From: Pampus argenteus
Taxonomy: Eukaryota; Chordata; Actinopteri; Scombriformes; Stromateidae
Length of the DNA stretch: 64,000 bases
Assembly (NCBI GenBank): GCA_036937835.1
Contig: CM072878.1
Location: 6,240,501 to 6,304,500 of the forward strand
Reading direction: 5' to 3'
Shown here: piece after piece, positions 34,839 to 45,700 of the stretch
Position numbering within the stretch: position 1 is the stretch's first letter
How the letters are laid out: each line of letters opens with the position of its first letter
Made by a program: the position numbers and the translations under genes
The notes under the pieces: model-generated
Told to the model about the DNA's origin: nothing
Seen by the model: the letters and a program-made list of their open reading frames with translations, nothing else
The model's database searches: none

Positions 34839-35453
34839 ATGGAGAGACGGAGCAGAGTCAAGGAGGAAATGCCTGCATCGAAGAAGGAGGAAAAGCGCAA
34901 AGAGAAGAAAACGAAATCTGGGAAGCTTTTCCGTAAGAAATCGCTCAAGTCTGTGGGGAGTTTTATGAACAGAATCATCAAAACTTTGGGCACTTTCACC
35001 CAGTTTGGAGACGATGACGCGCAGGACGCAGAGGACGACGACGGGGGGTTTCGGAATGGCGCACCTTGCACCCTCAGCGCCAGCTCGGGGATTATCAAAG
35101 AGGATGTACAGGTGGTGAAAAACACTTCGAGCACGTCTTCATCTCTGTGCACCGGCAGAGAGAAACTACTTTATCAATACGGAGACAACATCCCAGGTGT
35201 TCTGGGGCTGAAAAACCACGGGAACACGTGTTTCATGAACGCAGTGGTCCAGTGTTTGAGCAACACCGACCTGCTGGCAGAGTATCTGGGGCTGGAGCGG
35301 TACAAGCTGGACCTGAATGAGAGTAGAATAAACGGGCTGGTGACAAGTGATGAGACGAGGCTTGCTAAGGGAGAAGTCACGGAGCAGTTGGCATCACTTA
35401 TCAGGGCTCTGTGGACTCTGGAGTACACCCCGCAGCTGTCTGTGGACTTCAAG
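34839..35453 (+). CDS. usp43: USP43-like ubiquitin-specific protease, exon 1 (N-terminus and catalytic Cys box)
   Basis: 205 codons ending on the donor GTACGC. Residues 1-55 are strongly basic (KKEEKRKEKKTKSGKLFRKK) and followed by SVGSFMNRIIKTLGTF, which resembles the N-termini of USP31/USP43. Residues 58-69 are acidic (DDDAQDAEDDD). The USP catalytic Cys box GLKNHGNTCFMNAVVQCLSN starts near residue 123, with nucleophile Cys131 (codon 35229-35231). It continues TDLLAEYLGLERY and later GEVTEQLASLIRALWTLEYT. The words NAVVQCLSNTDLLAE and EYTPQLS match USP43 better than USP31 (from memory). USPs are cysteine proteases that remove ubiquitin from proteins. The loop between ERY and GEVTEQ (KLDLNESRINGLVTSDETRLAK) is longer than I recall in human USP43. 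Confidence 0.93.
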
Positions 35454-35559
35454 GTACGCAGAATTCACTCATAAGCCCCCCCCACCCAGGTATCCAAATG
35501 AACACTGAAACATGATTTATTTATTTTATTTCTTCAATCACTTGTCCTGTTCATACTGA

Positions 35560-35935
35560 CCATTAGAAGATCTATTCATTGTGCAATTACAATGTAAGTG
35601 ATGAGAGCCAAAAGCCACAATCCACCTCCAGGTGGATTTAAAAGTTTATTATGAACCTTCAGACATCCAGATTAAATCATCCAGTCGAATCAAGTCGATA
35701 TCTTTCAAAGTCAACAGTCTTTTTTAGTGCCTAAGTCCCTTTTTTTCGTTACTTCCACCAACAAAACAGGGAAACACTGCCCGGGGAAACTAGAAGAGGG
35801 GATTTGATGGTACCTCAGACTGCTGAAGCCTCATATAAGCTTAAATGCATTTTTGCACTGTGTAGACTGTGTTGAATAGGTAGTGTGAAGAGGAGGAAAA
35901 CCTCATGAAAAAAATTGCGAACCTATCCTTTAACA
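35560..35935 (+). repeat. interspersed repeat ending AAACCTCATGAAAAAAATTG...CTATCCTTTAA
   Basis: Contains AGTCGATATCTTTCAAAGTCAACAGTC, TTTTTAGTGCCTAAGTCCCT, ACAGGGAAACACTGCC, TAAATGCATTTTTGCACTGT and GAGGAGGAAAACCTCATG, ending CCTATCCTTTAA. I recognise this ordered text as a dispersed family in percomorph genomes. The class is uncertain and it has no coding capacity. Confidence 0.55.
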
Positions 35936-37070
35936 GCATCTGCTCTGACTTTATTAATTCCTCGGTAATAACAGCAGTTTATGCTCTAGTGTCTAGTCAA
36001 ACATAATGGCATGTTGCGCAGGCAGCAGTATGCCATAAACACCACTATGAAGCACAGGGAGTAATCTGAAGAAAGTGTCACCAGTCTTACATCATTAGTT
36101 ATTATAGCCATATTATATGTTATAGCAAGCATTTTCTCATCAGGGCAATAACAAGCCTACAGCCTTGTGGCTTCAGTGTTTTCCTGCCAGGTAATAATGA
36201 GGCTGCTGCTCGGTGTCACCGCAGTCTGAGCACCACGGTCAAGTGTTGTGCAGGACTTTGTCCAGCCAAACACCCTACATTACAACTCTTAAAAAAAAAA
36301 CTTGAGCAATAAATATAAGGCATCATTACAGCTTCTGTTGTGATGCCAAAAGAATGTTGGAGATGATTTACTGAAGCTCTTTCCACTTAAGAATCTCCCT
36401 TCCCCCTGAGGATCAGGAGCTGTGACTATGAGGAGACCCCCAGGATTTCCTCTTCTGCCCACGCTGAAGATAGAAGGGAGGGAAAAAAAAGCAAAAAAAA
36501 AAGCAAATGTACTTTATCTGCCTGCAGCTCCTTGCTCTGGATTTCTCTGAGCCATAGTTCAAGGCGAGGAGTAGATAACACAGAGCAGCGAACAAAGACC
36601 CCACACAATGGATCTATTCTTGGAAATGCTAATTACTCTGTAAGAAAAGGGTATAATTATGGCTATTGGAGTATCTTGACCCCTACTGTATAGATGTAAG
36701 GGTGAAAGGGGTCTCATATAAATCAAAGGTTTACCTGAGAGCCAATTAAGCCTTGTCAGTTTTTTTGCAGCGTTAACGGTCACGGACGCAGAGAATCTAT
36801 TTTAACATTTTCCCATCTGTTCTGCTCTTTGATAAACTCTAACCCCTGTTACGATAAATACTGTCAGCCAGAATCCCTACTGCCAATAAATCCCCAATCC
36901 TACACTTTCTTTCATTCCCCTCCTTTATCTCACGGGAATCTGATATCAGACATTTTCGGGACAACAATCACGGGGAACAGCGTGGAAACATGTTGGCAAG
37001 ATTAAAAGACGGATTCAAAGAAAACAACTCCTCCTCATATGTGATGAGATGTTTCCTGTGTCAGAGCATG

Positions 37071-37091
37071 CACACACACACACACACACAC
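37071..37091. repeat. (CA)n microsatellite
   Basis: About 10 CA units. Confidence 0.9.
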
Positions 37092-37921
37092 TGGCTGTGG
37101 TTTGTGACCATAGGAGGTCCAGAGTTCATGCAGCTTAGGCCTTCTGAAATTGCCTGTTGAGTAATACCACAGCTGCCTGGAGGGAAGCATTACAAAATAA
37201 TCAGATAGCTCTAAGGCAAAAGAAAAGAGGCTCGTAGCCGCACGAACTCCAGACATCAGAAACCATTTATAAACGGACTGGTCTTTGTTTGAATGGATCA
37301 ATCAATCAAATGGGTTTTTTTACACGATGATCATCAGTCACTGCAGGCCTCTGCAAATCAGGCGTATAAGTGCAGCTAAAGCATCCAGGTTGAAAGCACT
37401 TAAATAGTACCCATATTTCCATCACGTAAATTTTGATAAGAGATGACGATAAAAGGGTAAGTGTTGAAATGTATCCCCTTTTTCCCCCCACAATTATCCT
37501 TTATACCCTGCTGTGCATTTTTTTTTTAAGCTTACTTGAATAATGCTGTTCATGTACACCACACCTGTGAATGTAGATACACCCTCCTTTGAATAAGTTC
37601 TCCAAAGTTAATGAATCAGCAGTGGATTTGTCACAGGTCAGTTGGCTGCAGAGTCCGGGTCAGGAAAAAAACACAACAAAAAAACCCCACAACAAATAAG
37701 TGAAGTCCTGGCGCTTCGCCACATACCAGTAGCACCTGGCCTGCAGGACAAGAGAGGTGGCAGGGGGAAAGCAGCTTTTCTAAATGTTCATTTTAAGTAT
37801 TCTTATGCTGCTTTGTGATATCTGACAATGTAAATGTGTCCAGAGAGGTCTCTGGCATTACAGTTGAAAGGCTGAGTTTCTCCAACCTGCTCTGGGAGCA
37901 GATGTGGCCTTTTGATCTGGA

Positions 37922-37943
37922 CCCCCCCCCCCCCCCCCCCCCC
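37922..37943. repeat. C22 homopolymer
   Basis: Twenty-two consecutive C, followed by ACCCCACCC. On the other strand this is a G run with quadruplex potential. Confidence 0.95.
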
Positions 37944-38394
37944 ACCCCACCCTTGGCAGGATGTGTGTTTGCACAGAGGGGCCTGGACAGGGACAGGGCC
38001 TGAAACTCAAACAGTTACTCAACAGATAATTTATCAGTTTCCATAACATGAGAGGCCTGAGAAAGAAGGGAGGATGAGCAAGCGAGATGACTGAACCGGG
38101 ATGTCGTCCTCCCTTCAGTTCATATTGATGAGTCTATTTAGGAAGCTAAATATATGTTGCGATGACCTCATATTGGCGACGGTGCGTCTTGCTTGCAGGT
38201 ATGTGTTAAAATTTGCAGTCTCCATGTTGATTTATAATGAGTATCTATGACACTGTTTACAGTAAATAAGGATGGAGGTGTATATTAGTGAATTGTAATT
38301 GAGAGGATCTGAAAATAGTCCGAAAGCTAGCAGAGACGTCTAAATAGCTAGCTAGCTAAACGTAATGAATGAAAGGTTTTAGGTAATATTAATA

Positions 38395-38598
38395 AGATTT
38401 AAATAGATAGTCAGTGTTAAAAGTATTGGATAGATAATTGAAATAGTTAGCTAAAAGTACTGGATAAACGGTTAAAACAAGTTAGCTAATAATAGTACTG
38501 ATTAAACAGTTGAAATAGTTTGTGAAAGGTCCCGGCTAAACAGTTGAACAATTTAGCTAAAAGTAAATAATATGGATAAATGGATAAAGGGTTGAAAT
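38395..38598. repeat. degenerate minisatellite, units of about 35 bp
   Basis: About five diverged units built on TTAGCTAAAAGTACTGGATAAACGGTTGAAATAG: for example AAAAGTATTGGATAGATAATTGAAATAGTTAGC, then AAAAGTACTGGATAAACGG..., AGTACTGATTAAACAGTTGAAATAG, and CCCGGCTAAACAGTTGAACAATTTAGC. It directly abuts the hAT fragment on its right. Confidence 0.7.
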
Positions 38599-38910
38599 TA
38601 GGGCTGGGACTTTAATGCGTTAATTTCGAGTAATTAATTACAAAAGAATGAACGAGTTGAATTTTTTTTTGGCGCTAATTAATCGCATATTATAATTTTA
38701 GAATAATATCAGAAGTTTACGAGCCGGAACCTTTGTATTCATTAGTTTCTGGTACGCGACATCAGGTAAAACAAAGATGGACGACGAAGATGCTTCACTT
38801 GGCTCAGTGACGGTTAGTTTTTAACTCTAAAAAACGTCCTGATGGAACGATGGGGTTAGAGCGTTGTTACCTGCAAGTTGTGAAAAAAAGGGGTTTGCTT
38901 ATCATAGAAT
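38599..38910 (+). mobile_element. 5' fragment of a hAT (ZBED-like) DNA transposon
   Basis: Begins TAGGGCTGGGACTTTAATGCG, a 5' end I recognise from fish hAT elements with CGTTAATTAATCGC-rich subterminal text. An ATG at 38777 opens MDDEDASLGSVT. Downstream, in changing frames, are FNSKKRPDG, VTCKLC and KGFAYHR, the outline of a BED-type zinc finger (Cys pair, then aromatic and His). Stops and frameshifts break it, and the element ends within the finger, so the transposase core and 3' end are absent. It is an old, dead fragment. Confidence 0.65.
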
Positions 38911-39456
38911 TTTAATTTTTATATTTATTTAGCTTCTGCCTATAAATGCAAACTTGACCAAATCAACCTAAACACTGACAGTTCAATTGTATGAAAGAAA
39001 TATACTACACATACTACACTGTCCACAATGGTTGAGTGAATATTAACCAGTAAAAAAAAAAACACACACACACACATTGCCAACTGGCCAATGGCCAATC
39101 TGCCACACTGAGCAGTAAAAACACACAACCTTTTCCACAGCCTCAATTATATCGCTTAGACAACTGCTACCTTCAAAAGGTTCATTACTGTTATGACTTT
39201 GCTGTAATGACCAGCTACACGGCAGCTTTAGGTTAGTACATGTCCATGGTTCTCATGGTTTATGTCACAGCATTTCTACAAAACATTTAAAGAGCATCAG
39301 TTTAAAAAAAAACAAAATCTGCTGCGCTACATTAAATCTTCTCTAATCAGTCTGATTTAAAAACACTTGTAATGTTAAATAGTTAAGTAGTAGTCGACTA
39401 TATTATACATTATTATGGTGTCTGTCATACAGTATATAAAGTGTATAAAGTTATTT

Positions 39457-39480
39457 TATATATATATATATATATATATA
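39457..39480. repeat. (TA)n microsatellite
   Basis: About 12 TA units. Confidence 0.9.
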
Positions 39481-40439
39481 CTGCCACAACATCCAAAGAT
39501 TACATGTGAGTAAGGTTGTAAATGACCTATTCTGAAATTCAGTCACAATCAGAGGTGTGTCACTAGCACACAGCTGTCTAGTTGTAGAGGCTAAAAACTC
39601 GAGTTCTGTACTGGTTAATAATTCATATTTTGTTATGATCTTACATTAAAATGAGTGTAAGGTCGCTCATATCTTTTTGACTTTGAGATCTATGAGGTAA
39701 AGGAAGCTTCACTTTCATTTTCAAGATCAGAAGAGAAGATTAGAGAATCTTATAGCTCCACCAAGACTCCACCAGCAGCTTTTCTATGTTGATGAATTTT
39801 TATATTCACTTTTTTGCTCTTCTCGATAACTACATCAGACAGTAGACAATATTCAGGTACATGCTTTGCTCAAAGACACTTAGGTGCTGGCTGTTAAAGG
39901 GATAGAATGTGCGTTTTCTTTTTGAGATTATGGTTTAATAGATATAAAAAGCATATGACATATAAGTGGATTGTGAGGCAGCGATTACAGTTTGCTATAA
40001 TCTCTCATCACTGCCTGTGCTTCTCCAGGCTGCCAGCTGTGGTTCATGCTGTTAATTCCTACCTAATTGAGTTGGGTGCCATTCACATCTGAAGTCACAC
40101 TATACTGTGTGTGAGCTTATTTAGTCTTCAACCTACTTTTAAGAAGAATGTTATTCACACCTAAAATGGCAATTCTTGAGAAGAAAGGCTTTTAGACAGT
40201 TTATTACCAAACGTGGGGTTTTTTTTTATATCTTAGACAAAAGTATTGCTCTTCCAGGTGTCAACGCCGGATTTAATTCTGACAAACTGTTTTTGTTTTG
40301 CGGTGAAGTAAAAATTGGGATTATGTGGACAGAATAAAGTTTTCTCTGTGAACTAGTTTCCTTGCTCAGAAAAAAAATATCTTCATGTAGCTGTAGAAAA
40401 ATTGCAGTTTCATCATGCGGTTTTTCTTCTCCTCTCCAG

Positions 40440-40586
40440 ACTGTCGTGTCCAAGTATGGATCACAGTTCCGTGGTAATTCCCAACATGATGCCCTGGAGT
40501 TCCTCCTGTGGCTGCTGGACCGCGTCCATGAAGACGTCAGTCTGGCCTCCCACAACAACAACAACAAGACCAAAGCTCCTGGAAAG
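40440..40586 (+). CDS. usp43: USP43-like protease, exon 2
   Basis: 49 codons in phase 0 with exon 1, acceptor CTCTCCAG and donor GTTAGT. The translation runs TVVSKYGSQFRGNSQHDALE then FLLWLLDRVHEDVSLAS and ends HNNNNKTKAPGK. The GNSQHDALEFLLWLLDRVHED block is the second conserved USP box and matches USP43 (DALEF; I recall DAQEF in USP31). A run of four Asn, encoded by AAC repeats, lies just before the donor in the variable insert that follows this box. Confidence 0.95.
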
Positions 40587-43500
40587 GTTAGTATAAGACA
40601 TAAATTATTACCGTGTAAAACGATTATAAAATGTCTTTGTTCATGTATTTACAGATTGCATATTCAAATGTACTTGCATGAACCAAAACGATACTCAAAC
40701 ATGCGACATGCATGTACACGCTAGTAAATGTTTTCAGATGGTTTCCCTCCAGTGGTTCACATCTCTTGTGTTTGTTTTGTTTATTATCAAGCCAGCAGGT
40801 CTTATCTTACTGATGAGGGTGTCCAGAAGTTCTTTGATAATTCCAGCAGTATTATTAGCTCTTCAGAGGTTACCTTCAGGTCTTAAAATTTGTTCTGCAG
40901 TGCACTTTTCATGCGACCGAAACAAGTGTGGCAATCTAAGATGTGCAACCTCGCTCCGTGTCTAATTCATTGCCTGTGGACATGGAGAGTACAAGTGTGT
41001 TGATTTGGTGTTGGATTTTCTCTCAGCACGTCTCCTCCTCGAGGTGAACCTGCAGGCGTGGCGCATTCTGATACTCCCTGAATGGAACTTTGAACTGCTC
41101 TGCTGTGAGCCATTAACGCAGAACTTTCATGTATTATTAAAAACATGGTTTTACTTTTGAAAGAGACATCCCTTTTTTTTTTGTAATTTTATCGAGGTGA
41201 TAACCAGTGGCATAATTTATGAGAAATGCTATGCTTGCTGTTGGTGAGTCATTGCAAATAAATCTACTCAAACTCTGTGCCCTCTGTTTCCTGAGGCGCT
41301 AACTGCAATGATTTATTCTGTTGTTTCATCATTGTGGGATGAGGAGATATTGAGATCAGGAAGTCTTACACTCCCAAGGCTATACATAATAATTTAAGGT
41401 ATAACCTGCTTTTTTTATTCTAACCGACATACAACCTTCCTTGCACTGACTATTTATATTAATTAAAAGGACTTTCTGTTTGTTCTTCTTGTTTTCTATG
41501 TCTGTGGATGTAACCTTGCTCCTTTTCTCCGGCTTGTGTCTAACTTATACTTAGGCTCCACTTCACTCTCAATGCTTGCATAAGCATGTGAGCGATTAAA
41601 TGAAGCAGATAATGATAGAAATCAGTCTAACAGAGTAAACATGAACCTGCAGTTTAACTTCATACTCTGTCGGGGTCCAGGTCTCTGTATCAATGAATAT
41701 CTTATTCCCCCAAGTTTCCAGTGTGTCTGTGGCTCATACAGAATACTCTGATATCACATGAACTGTAAGCCTCCATCTCCTTGTAAGCTGAGTTGCCCTT
41801 CAGGATGAGAGTGAATGATGAAGTGCGGCCGGGGAGGTGGGTGTAGACGGTGTCTTTGAGTGCACATGGGTGTGCAGAGGATATGACAGGAGGCTAGGAC
41901 TGAAGAGCTGCTGATAAGGTCTGTCATGGTGAGTCTGCAGCACCCCAGAGAAAATGTCGCTGCACTTTGTTGACACCTGCAGATCCGGTCAGGTGTGGAG
42001 GATGTAAACCTGACGAAAAAATGTTGACTTAATCCTGGACTCCACTTTATAATGATATCAGCAGTATCCTGATTGGATAACAGCCTAAAGCAACATATAA
42101 TGGCTCTTAACAGTCTTGCCTTTGTTGTTTTTATCATGTTTCAATTAGCCTTATATAATAGCTGACCTGTTTTTTTTTAGTTATACACTTTTTGTCCTTT
42201 CCCATTATCCAAGGAAGGCTCAGACAACATGCTCTTACCAGGAACCAACTATTTTCTTACTAGTTCCTATATTCAGATTTATTGTCCCTCACTATTTTCA
42301 AACACGTTTGATATCCAGCAACCAGCAGTGAAGCTAATGGTTTAGTAGCCCCAATTCTAAAATACAAGCAATGACAATTTATTTTAGTGGAGGCAGAACG
42401 AAGGAAAGGTAAGTAGTACTTTGCAGGGAGAATGTGTTTGTTAATATTTTCAGAAACAGATCATCAAACTACATAGTTGTAGCGGATGGAGTATTGTTAA
42501 CTACACATAGAAAAGCTTTATTGGATCTTTGCAAACTTCCATCAACAAAAGGTTGTTGGAAACAAGCTAAGCAATACCAGTAGTTACCTACACCAGCTGG
42601 GTGGATGGATTCTGGAACTTCAAATGTACAGGCTATGATTAGTCCATTCCCTTGTTTATCTTTGTGCCATTTTACGGGCCCATGAAGACCCCATGACGCG
42701 TTTAATTAGGGATCATTTCAGAAGACTACGGTGCTGCAATAGAAAATGCTGCATGGATAAATATCCATTTCAGTGTCAGAGAGACAGAGAGAGGAGAGAG
42801 CAGCATTATGGCCTCTGTCCAGGGCAGAAAATCTCTTGTGACAGATGTCTCTTATGTTTGTCCAGACCTTCTGCCATCAGCCAGTGTGGGCTCTTTGCAG
42901 ACACCAGGGTTGTCATGGATGTCAGTTTTATCAGTAAGAAAACATGCGGTCATATAGGCCTCTACTCAACATCAGGAATGGGAGGGAAATTATTCCAGTA
43001 ATGCTGTCTCACCTTGAATTATAGTGTGTCCCTTGCTTTATTCTCTGATTCAGCCCTGCATAGCTCTTACATACTGTACCTCTGTACACTAAAGCTGTGG
43101 TATGCAGTCCACTATCACTGCTTCACAAAAGAGCTTTGTGTAGGACAGAGAGGCCTCACTGAGGCCAGAAGAAGGCTGCTGCTCCCTCAGTCACGCTCAC
43201 ATATGTACTACATCAACATGCAGTCAGGTAACTTACTAAACCCCTATAAAGCCATTCAGGATTAGTTTTAGTCACTGACTGTTTGTAAGTTGTTTCACCT
43301 CAGCGCTAATCTCTCTGTAGCTCTGGTGGTGCTGGCTCGCTGGCAGAGTCATCCAGGGTCACAGCCAGGCCGATGGGAGGCGGCATCCCCTTTTACCAGT
43401 CCACACACGTTCCCACTCACAACCGAGGAGTCGGCGATCGGCATCCTCTTCTGCTGCTAATTCAGGAGCCTGTGGACCTATGCTCACTGCTTTTAAACAT

Positions 43501-43812
43501 GTGTTGTTAGTTACCACTTAGCGCAAGAGAGCCAGAGCCCAAATGAAAAGTCTCCATCCGCAGTCATCCCTCGGGCTGCCCGCGTAGTCGCAGCCGCTGA
43601 GTGTCAGAGCGACTTGTAGCTTGAAGTCGAAGAATTTTGTGTTTGTAATGGAGGGTGTCAGTTCACAATCCTACACATACGCAAGCAGACATACACTCCA
43701 CACATTCTAACATTTAGTGTTGACTCCCCATGGCTTTGACTCATGTGGCGTTCATTCTCTCTCATGGTTTGTTGATCGCTTATCACTTAAGAAACAGCGC
43801 AAGTGTGAAGCG

Positions 43813-43856
<44 letters not shown>
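43813..43856. repeat. (CT)n microsatellite
   Basis: About 22 CT units with one TTT interruption. Confidence 0.9.
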
Positions 43857-43858
<2 letters not shown>

Positions 43859-44119
43859 TCTATGAATGTGTCTCTTTGTAAGTCGGGGGAAGAAAGAGAC
43901 ACTTGTTGTGCAGCTCTAGTTCAGAGAGGGAGAGAGAGGTAAGACTGAGTTCTCTGCAATAGTGTGGCAATGGGAGATGGAACAGTAAGCAGTATTAACA
44001 GTCAGAGAGATGAGGACAAAAATTGCTGTAGAAACTGCAGAATGTGGCTGTTTCTCATTTATGTGTCTGGTCAATTAAGGGCGCTGTTTTAAATCACACT
44101 AACGGCATGACTTGAGAGA

Positions 44120-44340
44120 TGGCAGTAGTCTGTGGCTCGATTGGTTGGTCAACCACTTTGGTCTTATCCATTATTGGATGTCTTAAACTGTTGGTTAGAT
44201 TGCCATTACATTACGTTACAGGAAATCATGTTCCCCACAGGATGTACCATACACACTTGGAGATCCTCTGGATTTTACTCAATCACCACCAGTAGGTCAA
44301 AGTTTTCACTAATTCATTTACTAGATGGATTGGCCCATTT
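44120..44340 (-). repeat. interspersed repeat, family B, copy 3 (part)
   Basis: Reads GGTTGGTCAACCACTTTGG, CTGTTGGTTAGATTGCCATTA, AATCATGTTCCCCACAGGATG, and ACCACCAGTAGGTCAAAGTTTTCAC. These are reverse complements of the distal words of copies 1 and 2, in reverse order. The copy appears to continue on the far side of the LINE fragment. Confidence 0.55.
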
Positions 44341-44394
44341 TTATTTTTTTTTTAACAGACATTTATTGTTCCTACATGATGAATATAAATGACT

Positions 44395-45310
44395 TTGATG
44401 GCTTCAAGACGGTTTTAAAAGCAATAAAGGCAACATAAAAAGACATTTAATACAATTAAAAAAGTTAAATTGGAAATAGAAATGAGCTAAAATAGAAGAC
44501 AGACAGATAAAACAGGAGAATAAAAGTGATTGTGCAGTGTGATCAAAAGCATCAAATTTGATTTAATAAAAGGCAGTGGCAAACAGAAAAGTGTTCAGCT
44601 CTGATTTAAAAGAAGCAAGAGTTGCAGTAGACCTGCAGTTTTCTGGGAACTTGTTCCAGATATATGGAGCATATAAACTGAACGCTCCTTCTCCATGTTT
44701 AGTTTTGATTCTGGGGACAGAAAGCAGACCTCTCCCAGATGACCTGAGAGCTCCGGATGGTTCATAATGTAACAGCAGATCAGAAATGCATTTTGGCTCT
44801 AAACCAACAGTAGTATTTTAAAATCAATTATTTGACAGACAGGAAGACAGTTGGAGTGATACGATCCACTTTCTTGCTCTTAGATAGCTTGCTCTTTTTT
44901 TGGGAGACCTGTAAAGACACTGGTACAGTAGTGGAGTCTACTGAACATAAATGCATGGTGCAAGTTTTTCCAAATCATGCTGAGACATAATAAATATATT
45001 CTTCAGGTGGTAGTAGGCTGACTTTGTAATTGTCTTAATAGAGCTGTTGAAAATCCATGACTACAGTGAGATTTCCTGCTTGGTTTGTGTTTTGTTTTTT
45101 TAACATTACCGATTGAAGTTGACTTTTAATTGTTCTTCATTGACTCCAAAAACAAGTACTTACTACAGTTTTATTTTTGAAGAAAGAAAATTCTAGCACA
45201 GCCAATCATTGATTTGTTCAATGCACTTACTCAGTGCTTGTATTGGGCTACAGTCCCCTGCTGATTTAATGCAAATTTGTGTGTTGTCTGCAATAATTAC
45301 AAGATATTTA
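44395..45310 (-). mobile_element. decayed LINE, reverse-transcriptase C-terminus and 3' end
   Basis: On the - strand, near 44570-44765, the translation reads SGALRSSGRGLLSVPR, IKTKHGEGAFSLYAPYIWNK and FKSELNTFLFATAF, the C-terminal signature of L2/Rex-type non-LTR reverse transcriptases of fish. Further upstream (about 45195-45290) it reads PIQALSKCIEQINDWL, followed by a stop where Gln is expected and then NFL. Frames are broken in between. The element is 5'-truncated and dead, typical of LINE insertion. The 3' tail lies toward 44395. Its placement between two parts of a family B repeat suggests a nested insertion. Confidence 0.75.
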
Positions 45311-45337
45311 GTTGTTTTCCATAATCTGAGCTAGTGG

Positions 45338-45700
45338 GATCCGAGGCTGCAGGTTGACATATGTGGTTTTAAACAAAAACTATTGGATGGATAGCCATAG
45401 ATATGTGATACAGACACACGCATATGTCCCACTCAAGATGAATTGTAATAACATTTGAACTCTGGTGATGCGTAAACTTTTCATTTGGGGTCATAGTCAG
45501 GTCAAAATGTTAATTTGTTCAATGCTTTGGGCGACATTCACTCCAGCCTTATCTGCACTTTGTGCTTAGTGCCGATTAGCAAACGCGAGCATGCTAATAC
45601 GCTAAACTGAGATGATGAATATGGTAAACATTATACTTGTTTAACATCAGCATGTTGCCATGCTAACGTTAGCTTAAAGCACCACTATAAAACTAAATAA
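45338..45700 (-). repeat. interspersed repeat, family B, copy 3 (rest)
   Basis: Reads GGTTGACATATGTGG, CAAAAACTATTGGATGGATAGCC, CAAGATGAATTGTAATAACATTTG, AGTCAGGTCAAAATGTTAATTTGTTCAATGCTTTGG, then GCATGCTAATACGCTAAACTGAGATG and GCATGTTGCCATGCTAACGTTAGC. This is the reverse-strand order of family B, continuing from 44120-44340 after the LINE. Confidence 0.6.

Larger units (their letters stand above)
35454..40439 (+). other. usp43: usp43 intron 1
   Basis: A 5-kb intron, donor GTACGC and acceptor TTCTTCTCCTCTCCAG. It contains an interspersed repeat (35560-35935), a CA tract (37071-37091), a C22 run (37922-37943), a degenerate minisatellite (38395-38598), a 5' hAT/ZBED fragment (38599-38910) and a TA tract (39457-39480). 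No exon on either strand. Confidence 0.8.

Noticed and set aside
43320..43620. Possible conserved exon or RNA gene in GC-richer text of usp43 intron 2
   Set aside because: No frame with splice sites joins the usp43 phases, and no tRNA or snRNA fold was recognisable.
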